Program-made: the position numbers and the translations under genes
Notes under the pieces: model-generated
The model's input: the letters and a program-made list of their open reading frames with translations, nothing else
Database searches by the model: none
Told to the model about the DNA's origin: nothing
In this document: one piece after another, positions 55,316 through 64,000 of the stretch
Layout: every line of letters begins with the position of its first letter
How positions within the stretch are numbered: position 1 is the stretch's first letter
Origin: Anaeramoeba flamelloides
Taxonomy: Eukaryota > Metamonada > Anaeramoebidae
Length of the DNA: 64,000 nt
Direction of reading: 5' to 3'
Assembly: GCA_027625915.1 (NCBI GenBank)
Contig: JANTQA010000015.1
Location: 11,995,001-12,059,000 of the forward strand

Positions 55316-58300
55316 ATGTTTTTACCTCATATTGAACAAGTAACACCATTAAATTTGAATAAAGAATCGAATGTTTTAACACCATACCCTGCAAATGTCA
55401 AAAAAGAGATATCAAGCTTTATCTTAAATGTCTTGTTAGATCCAGAATGTCCAAGTGGCTTAGTAAACTCTACCTTTGGTATTAAGTGGGCAATGGAATG
55501 CACTGGTCAATCTTTTTCACTTCCAATCGAGTCACACCAAATTATAAGTTCTGGAATTAGATTATACGAAAATTGGATTAATGGGAAGATTCTTCCAGTT
55601 AAATTCGATCAGGACAGGGAATTATTTTTGAAAGTAACTCATTAAATTTTTTTGAAACCCAATAAAAAGAAATGAAGATGATCAGAAAACGAAAAAAAAA
55701 AATTTCCTTGATTGACTTTATCTTTTGTTTACATTTTAACAAACAATAACTTCTTATAAAATAAAATTTTGTCACTTCTCTCAAACAAAAAAAACAATAA
55801 CCTCAAAAAAATAATCAAAAACTTTTTGTCTTTATGAACGAAAAAAAAAAAAAAATTAGGAAATGTTCGGACATTTTTCACTATTATTCGAGCCAAGGCA
55901 AGGAATGAATAAGAGTCTACAGAAAAAGCATGTGAATCTTTGTTTAGAAGTGATCAACATCTTTGAAGAGCTTTCTACAAAGGAATTGGGCTTTATGGAA
56001 GAGGACACATGGCTGTACTTGCTTGATATTGTCTTAGGGATATGCGATCGTGTTCTTTTCGGTGAAGGTTCAAAAGGTGAAACTATATTAACAGAATCAC
56101 TGACTCCATATTTGCTGAAGGTACTTTTCACTTATATTTTTTCTCTCAAAGCCGTTTTTTTTCGAATTATTTAACTTTTTGTTTCACTTTTAAACTTTTC
56201 ATGTTTTTTTATTATTTTCGAAATATGCTCTTGGTTTGTTTGGGAAATTTGAATAATGAAAAAACCATTTAACCTTTGATTTTTCTTTCTGTAGGTACTT
56301 TTTGACTTATGGTTTCAATCTAAACCAAAGCCACTTGATCATTGGAAAAGATTTAAACGAATATTTAAAGGATGGAGACATCGCTTCCAAACAATTATCC
56401 AATGGTCAACAGCAACATTTGCGTTGACAAATAGTGTCGTAAATCTTCTTTATGGCCCAAACGAAGGTTCTGATGATGTTGTCCTCTTATTGTAAAAATT
56501 TGTTTTTTTTTTATTTTTATTTTATCGTCTTTCAGTATTTGTTCTCCAACTTTTACACAATCCAAGAAAATTAACTTGAATCAAAATATTCTCTTTTTAT
56601 AATAATAAATCTACCTTATATTTTTTCATTAATCATCTTAATCTTAGGCCACCAAACGAAAAAAATAAATTTCTTCCAACCACATTTCAATTTGACAAAG
56701 AAACTTTAATATTTTATTGGAAAAAGATTTTAGGTATGTCTATTTTTTTCAGTTTTTTTTTACAAAATAAAAATTTCGATAACAAAAATATCGAATATCA
56801 AAATTTTAAAAAAAACCTAAAAAATCCTTAATGAATACGTTTTCAGGTGAAAGTGGTGGGATTGATGAGAAAAGTGCTCTTAAAAGAGTTCCATAATACC
56901 AGTTAAATTTACACAATGAGAATTTCTCTTTTTAAAAAAATGTGAAATTTTCAATAATTCTTCACAATTTTACCTTTATTAGATCCTTACCAAAATTAGA
57001 TTTTAATAATTTCATAATTTCCATTTCAAATCTATAAACACAAAACAATTTTCCAAGCTATTCTAACTATTTTTACTATTACTTTTACAAGTTTGAAATA
57101 TTTTCAAATTTGTACTTGTGCTTGAAAATCGCTTAAAGTAATTTTTGAAAATTTTCATACAAAAATATAATTAATTATTTTTTTTTGTGATATTTATATT
57201 CTAATTTTTAAAATTGAAATTTTTTGTCCAATTTCTTCAGAATGAAAACTCCTGATGAGAAGTGAAGGCAAAATAGCACAATAACTAAACCTCTGCTTTG
57301 GAATCATCGCACTTAATTTAAAAATACCTTCCTTTTCCAATTAAGAACCACATTTTGAGATGAAAAATCCTGAATTATTAAAAGAAAGTAGAGTACTTGG
57401 TATTATTTGGAATACTCACACAATTATATTCTGTGAGATCAAGTAAGAAAAAAAAAAATTTCAAGTTTTTGATTTATCAAAATGCAGGGGTTTAATTTGA
57501 GGGTGTGGGGGAACAAACAATTCGTTTTAGTTTGTAAAAATATCTTATAACAATTTTATAAAAGTACTCTAGTAAAAACCTTTCATAGTTAATTTCCCCA
57601 ATTCTTGGGAAGTTAACTATATTTGTATTTTTCTGATATTTGAATAATATATGGGAATTAATTTTCACCACCTTTTCTTTTTTAACACGAGTTTTTGTAC
57701 AGATAGATTGTAATGCATGATTTCTATTGATTTTGTTTGTATTTTTTTTATGTTAATAATTAAATGAAATGAAACTTAGATTTCAGAAATGAAAGAAATA
57801 TTTCAGAATTATTGAAAAAAGAGGACCAGTTGTAATTTTATTCAATTTGAGTTTCAAATACCAGTAAGGTTTGTAAGATCTTGTTAAATAAAATTATATT
57901 CTTTTAGGCTATTATCATTTTTTAAAAAATTAGTTTCCGAATAACCCTTTTAAATTAAATCAACGATTTAGATATTCTTTCAAATTTTTAAATATTTATA
58001 CTTAATCCCTTACCTTATGATTGATAAAAATAGTTAAACTAATACAAAAATATTTTTTTTTTAAAAAATAATTTCAAATAGTCCAGAAAACCTTTATTTG
58101 TAGAGTTATTTGTTTATAATTTGTCTTTGTTTTTTTTTTTTTGAAATCTAAATAATATTTTTCTCATTTCTAATTGTGAAATTAGTAATAGATTCATTTA
58201 AATAATGATTCATTAAAGTAAAAAAAAATCAATTTTTTGCTTAATTCATTGAAACAAAATAAAATATTTATAAATTCATTTAATTCATAAAACCATAATC

Positions 58301-61300
58301 AGTAAAAATAAAATTTTTAGAAGAAAAAAAAAATTAGTTTTGAATCCTTTCTTATAAAACTCTCATATTTATTAAAAGAAACTAAACGAAGAATTTTGTT
58401 TCAATTTTTTTTTTTTTTTTTTTGAGAGTTTTTCTTCTAAAAGTTGAGGTCAATATATCAACTTTTGGTGATACAATACTAGAATCCACAATTAATTTTC
58501 ATATTCTCACTTTCTTAAATTTATTAATTATAATTTTACTTAAAAAATATTGTTCACTTATTTGAAATTGTTTTTCATTTTTCCCTTTTCATTTTTTTCT
58601 TAGCTAAAAGAAAATGGGAAACAATTGAATTCATAAACTATTGATCAAAACCAAATTTAACGATTTTTACAAAAAAATGAGTCATATAAAATTCTAATGG
58701 ACCTTTCCCAACAACTTATTTAATTTTTTCTTAGAGTAGAATTTACTCTTAAATTTCAACAAAAAAATTTCAAATTCATCTATTGTTTTTGATCATTTGA
58801 AAATTCAACTTTAAATCGATAAAATTAAATAAGTTAAACGATTTTTTGGAACAGTGACCCAATTTGAAAAAAAAAATTGAAAGATCACAAAATATAAATT
58901 TTTATTTAAATCTCAAAAGAATAAATTCATTCAAAACTTTTTTTTAAAACATTGAAAAATGAAAACACTAAGTTGTTTAAATCCTATAATTTGAATTCTG
59001 AATTGATCAAACTTCTTTTTAAAATTGATTTTTGATATTTCAATTTTTTTTATTTTTATTTTTATTTGGTTTTACCAAAAATCTCATATTATATATAAAT
59101 ATATATCCCGTAGCACCCCATATTGGCCCAAATTTCTTCAGGGTTTAAATAAAAGATTTAAAATGATATTGATGTACTAATATATTTATTTTGTTAATTA
59201 TCTTTAATTCAGATTTTAATTATAATAAAAAGCAGAAATACTTCAAATATAAAGTAGTTATGTTATTGTATTTTTTTTTTTTTTTTTGATATTGGGAAAA
59301 ACATAATAATTATTCATTTTTAAATTTTTTATAAAGATTTTTATTTTTTTTTTTTTAATTTTTTAAACAAGAAATTTTATAATAATAATAGTAATTAAAA
59401 ACTCAATATATTGATTTTTAAAATAACAATTAAACAAAGTTGTTAATTTTATGATCAAAAAATTAAAAAATACTTTAATGGGATACTTTCGTTTTTTATT
59501 TTTCAGATAAAATTTCAATAAATATCAAAACAAGAGAAAAATGAAATTCATTTCTTTTGATCAAAATTAAAAGTTTAATCTAAATAATTTTCTTAAATAT
59601 CAATTTAAATAATAGAAAATGTTGAAAAAATAAAAAAATAAAAAAAAAAATTGTCTAATAATTTCATTTAATACATTTGAAATTAAATCAACAAAAAAAT
59701 TGATAATAGATCAAGTTATCAACTCTAAAATTAAAAAAAAAAAGATAAATAAATTTTAAAAAATAAATTAATTGACTAATAAAAAAATAATCTTCGAAAC
59801 AAGATTTTTTTTTTTGTTATGGTTAAAAATTTGAATTTTTCAATCTAAATTAATCCAGATCTTGGAAAATAATTTTTGATCTATGGCCTATTATTAAATA
59901 TTAATGTTTATTTTATATCTAAATTCAAAAAAGACAAAAATTAAAAAATAGTAAAAAAATAAAAAAAAAATCAAATAGTAATCTTACTCAAACTGTTGGC
60001 CAAATATTTTAAAATTAAACAATTTTTTTGTTAAAAAAAACTGACAAATTTTTACAAAGTAAAAAAAAAATATTATTTTTTAAAATTTAATTTATATTTT
60101 TTTTTATTATTAAATTATTTAGAATCAAATATAGTTATTGTTATTGAATAGTAATCAGTAGATAAAACAAATTTCGCATGTGATATTAAAATCCTTTATA
60201 ATGAATAATTTATTCATTTAGCATTTTAGATCATGTTGTTTTGCAAAGTATCCCCCCCCCAAAAAAAAAAAAACCAGTAAAGAATAATGCGTTATAATCA
60301 TTAAAACTTAAAAATTTTTTAATGTTAAAACCAACCTTTCAGAAAAAAAAAAAAATTTTTTTTACAAAATTTCGATTGAAAAATAATAAAATCACAATTA
60401 CCAAAGAAAAATTTTTCAAATTTTGAATTTTTTTTTCAAGTTATTTTTTTATTGTATACAACTATACAATTTTTAATTATAAAATTTTCTTTCTAAGATA
60501 ATTTCTTATAAAAATTCTATATCTTTGAGTCTTTTCATAATAATTCAAATTAAAAAATTTATTTCAAAGGCAATTAGGTTATTTCGGGTTCTAAGCGATA
60601 TATATTAACTATTTTATTTTTATTTTCATAAAGAATAATTTTTTACATTTTACTAAATTTTGATATTACTATAAATAATTTTTTTTTTCAAAAATAATAT
60701 AATTCTGAAAAAAAATACAATAACATAAAAACAAAAAATTATAAAAATAAAAAAATAAAAAAAACAAAAAAGATTTAATTGAAAACCCAAATGAAATTAC
60801 AAATCCAAAAAACTTTTTAGAAGCTATGTATGGGATTAGAAATCTTGTCAACATTTTCCTTCAAGTGGGAAATCATACAGAATTTAATGTTGATCCAAAC
60901 TGTCCATATTTACCTGATGCCCCCGATGGTAACACGATATTACATATTTTTGGATCATGGTTATTTCAAGCTGTGCAGCGGAACCAAGAAGGATTTGAAC
61001 AAGGTACTGAATGTGCATATGGAATTTTATTTTCAATTTTCACTGCACCACAAACAACACCCTTTTTAGACATCTACAAGACAAATTTTTATCATTCAGT
61101 TTTTAGTGCATTATTACAATATGATAAATATGGGCAATATACCTGTGCCATTTTTTCCAATGGGCGCAATATCTTTTTGACAGAGCTTGAAGGTGTGTAT
61201 ATTTTATTACCCGTGTACATGAAGGTCATTAAAAACATATTAATAGAAGAAAGATTTCCCAGTAACATTTCCATTCAGATAAATGCTTTAAGAGAAACCG

Positions 61301-63576
61301 CATTAGCAATAACTTCTTCGTTAATTTGTTTACCAAATTATTTGGATAATTTGGAAATCAAAAAGAATTTTAGGGAATATAACGAAATCCAAAATTTTGA
61401 ATTAGAAACCTTTAAAGATTTTAAACAATCGCTCTTAGACATCATAGTTAGGAGCTTTCTTAATGAGAAGGACCCAAGGAATGCAACTCAAATCTTATGG
61501 ATGATGTCAAAGTATTTACATCAGCATATTGAGATATATCCACAATTAATTGACAAAATTATAAGGACAATTGAACAATTTTTGTGCCAACCTACCCAAA
61601 CACAGCATTCATGGCCCGACTTTGTTTATATCACTGCTATCCATACATTGGAATCATTCAGAAATAAATTGCCATCCATTTTTAAAAACAATTTTGTCAT
61701 CATCCCTAGATTGATTACCAAAGTTTCCATTCAAATCAGAAAACTTATTGAAAATCCACCAAAATCAAGATCTAATGACAAAAATGATTCCATTATTTGT
61801 AAATTGTATAATCTCATTCTGTATTATATTGGCGCTGTTGAGTGGATTTTCCAATCATTACCAACCTTGGAAGAAATCTTTAGATCGATTGAATATGCAC
61901 TTATCCAAAGAGAAGAAAAAAGCCAGAAAAGTAAAAAAAAATCGCAAATCATTATATTGGAGGCATCAGAAATCGTCCGAAATACTTCAATGAATTTATT
62001 TTATTATTTAATAAAAAAATTAAATAATTTCCCTTTAATCACAGGCCCATCAAACATTTCTACTTTGACAAACGAAAAGCAACTTAAAGGACTTTTTGTG
62101 AATAATGGTAACGAAAGTAATACAGGAGAAAAGGAAGAACAATTTAATAAGAGAATTTGGAACTTTGTATATAATAAAACGAGAATTATAACAATTATGG
62201 AAGAATCAGATGAATTTTCGAACCAATTAAATCAAGTCAAAGAAAAATACAGAGAGAAGGAAAGCATAAGTATTGAAGATCAAAATAAATACAGAAACCT
62301 AAAGAATTCCAAGGACTGTTCAATCCAAAATAGAGATGAAAAATCACTTTTATTAATAATCCGTGAAATAACAGGAAGGTATGCGTGGAGGGCTAAATAT
62401 AGATCATTTCCCTTGGATCGAAAAGTCTCAAAATTAAAAGATATCCAAGAGTATAAATGGTTTGGTGAAACGAGACCCCCACTATATGAACAACCAATCC
62501 CACTTACTCAAAGCGAAATACATGAACAAAATATTAATTTGCAGTTTAAATCAACAAATTTGGATATCTTTGGCGGGATTACTAATCTTCAGCACAAATG
62601 TATTCATAACGCATTGTATGTTCAGCACCGCCTTCAAGAACTTTATAGATATTTAAAAGAAGAGACAGACAATATAGACATTAATTGTAAACGTTTCCAA
62701 AATGATGAATGCGAATTAGAAAATGAAAATGAAAATGAAAATAATATAAACATAAACGAATACAATTTCAACAACACTAGACTCTTTTTAAGTAATTTTG
62801 GTTTATTCCAAATTCACGGTAAAGAAAAATTAACGTTATTGAATAATACTCAAAGATTATTGAGATCTTTATCGATTTTGGATAGGACCTCAGAAAGAGT
62901 AAACCAGACAATTTCTGTTGTATACCTCTCCAAAAGACAAAACCGTTTATCAGACCCGAAGTTAATTTATCAAAATAATTCGGGTAGCCAAGATTATAAT
63001 AAATTTATTCAAGAACTTGGATGGTTTGTTAATTTAGAAAAGCACACTGGATTTAATGGCCTTAACCAAATTGACAAAAACATTAAAGTGCTGCCATACT
63101 TTTCAAATGAATATTACGAATGTATTTTCCATGTTTCAACAATGCTAAATTTTGAAAAGGATACAACCCAAAAAAGGATACAATATATTAAAAAAAATAG
63201 AATCGTGATAGTTTGGTGTGATGATATCCGCCCATGGAACCCCCTTAGTATCAAATCGGATAAAAATAAATTCTTCATTATTATCCGCCCGCATTCAACG
63301 GGAATGTACCACATACAACTATTTAATTATTCGAATATTACATTGACAAATGGACCCCTGCTCAATAATTCTTTCATTAGTAGAAGTATTTTAGCTGAAC
63401 TGGTAAGAAAAACTGCAATTTTGACAGATAGAGAAATCTCGATAAAAAATAAAGAATATGAAGATCCTTTGAAGAATCGAAACACTATAATCAATTCAAT
63501 TTTAGAGGATAATGAAATAGATCTACCCATTGATAACTTCTTTTCTAAATTATTTTTGATCAGTGAAAATGATTAA
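55316..63576 (+). CDS. RalGAP complex beta-subunit homologue
   Basis: Exons 55316-55633, 55860-56120, 56295-56491, 56648-56733, 56847-about 56873 and about 60773-63576 give 1230 residues in one frame (human RALGAPB about 1490). The first four introns are 113-226 nt; the fifth is about 3.9 kb with uncertain edges. N-terminal homology is strong: PYPANVKKEI, IKWAMECTG, LFEPRQ, VLFDLWF...WRHRF...YGP, then FLEAMYGI and ILHIFGSWLF, all with RALGAPB counterparts. The C-terminus (about 920-1200) is a Rap/Ral-GAP-type domain: IQELGWFVNLEKHTGF, YYECIFHVST, IVIVWCDD, IIRPHSTGMYHIQL, GPLLNNSFIS. The usual IGND thumb reads KKNR, so GAP activity is doubtful, as for the animal beta subunit. It should pair with a catalytic alpha subunit to restrain Ral/Rheb-type GTPases upstream of TOR. 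MFLPHIEQ may not be the true start. Confidence 0.88.
56880..60770 (+). other. 3.9-kb intron of the RalGAP gene
   Basis: No exon recognised. 56,930-57,200 is a repeat related to 2,470-2,780. The remainder is increasingly pure A/T (59-60.7 kb) with a C homopolymer at about 60,251-60,260. Only about 10-15 residues are expected between the flanking exons by comparison with human RALGAPB, so no large missing exon is needed. Confidence 0.5.
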
Positions 63577-63598
63577 TTATTTTTATTTTATGTAGTTT

Positions 63599-63707
63599 GA
63601 TATATATATATATATATATATTGAGTGATTTAAATGAAAATTATCTTGATTATATCTATATTATTATTATTCCAAAAAGAGATATTTCAAATAAAGAAAT
63701 GAAAAGA

Positions 63708-63753
<46 letters not shown>
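63599..63753. repeat. (TA)n and (AAT)n microsatellites 3' of RalGAP
   Basis: (TA)11 at 63,599-63,621 and about 15 AAT units at 63,708-63,753. The rest of the window to 64,000 is A/T-rich with nothing recognised. Confidence 0.95.
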
Positions 63754-64000
63754 GGGTTATAAAAAAACAAAGAAAATTAACTTATTTAATTGTTTCAACA
63801 AACATTTATTTTAAGAAATTTTATCAATATGAAAACTTCTTTTTTTTTTTTTACAAATTGAAAATTCTATAATTTTGATTTTTTTTACATGTTTATTTAT
63901 TTTTGTTTCTTTGAAAAAAATAAATAGTTCTTTGACTTAATTTATATTTTTAATTTATTCAAAAATAAAAACAAAAAACAAAATATTTTTTTTTATTTTT

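Noticed and set aside
55140-55343. Separate small gene before RalGAP
   Set aside because: Starts with TTG, shows no motif and overlaps the first supported RalGAP exon; treated as 5' flank.
1-64000. Integrated virus, LTR or Polinton-type element
   Set aside because: No reverse transcriptase, integrase, capsid, protein-primed polymerase or long terminal direct repeats were recognised anywhere in the window.
1-64000. CRISPR array or bacterial operon
   Set aside because: Repeats are dispersed or simple-sequence, not regularly spaced direct repeats with unique spacers, and the genes are eukaryotic with introns.

Overview
The window is nuclear DNA from a very AT-rich protist. Several genes carry spliceosomal GT-AG introns, reading frames use the standard code, intergenic DNA is long and almost pure A/T, and several proteins contain long Lys/Glu/Asn/Asp simple-sequence stretches. 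The gene content (CH-domain protein with KEKE tracts, RalGAP subunit, tandem thymidine kinase) best fits an amoeboflagellate metamonad such as Anaeramoeba. That assignment is inference; Dictyostelium-like amoebae are a weaker alternative because gene density here is low. I see no retrovirus, LTR element or Polinton.

Layout. 1-6.7 kb: a small B-box protein (1.3-1.8 kb, minus) among dispersed repeats. 6.7-9.8 kb (minus): a calponin-homology protein with two PH-like C-terminal domains and a (DN)n tract. 9.8-15.4 kb: gene-free repeats. 15.4-16.6 kb: an intronless, very divergent actin-related protein. 16.6-20.4 kb: repeats. 20.5-22 kb: a class B DnaJ co-chaperone. 22-31.6 kb: repeats, MITEs and a degenerate tRNA-like sequence. 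31.7-33.1 kb (minus): a thymidine kinase made of two TK1 domains in one polypeptide. 33.1-38.1 kb: repeats. 38.2-39.4 kb: GINS subunit Psf3 with an ING-type PHD finger inserted in the middle. 39.5-44.2 kb: repeats, a G-rich 10-bp tandem array and one coding-like scrap. 44.3-49.0 kb: a bZIP transcription factor that probably continues across a 3.1-kb intron into a transmembrane exon. 49-55 kb: a 1.8-kb element with ATCGCGAT-rich ends, a nested repeat, and a 90-bp minisatellite. 55.3-63.6 kb: a RalGAP beta-subunit gene with at least six exons, one intron being about 3.9 kb.

The genes are unrelated housekeeping and regulatory loci (replication licensing/fork, nucleotide salvage, chaperone, small-GTPase control, cytoskeleton, transcription), not an operon or cluster. 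The most unusual points are the Psf3-PHD architecture, the tandem thymidine kinase with an apparently degenerate first active site, the bZIP zipper whose heptad register runs through a 3-kb intron into a membrane segment, and the dense set of short inverted-repeat elements with TA target sites.
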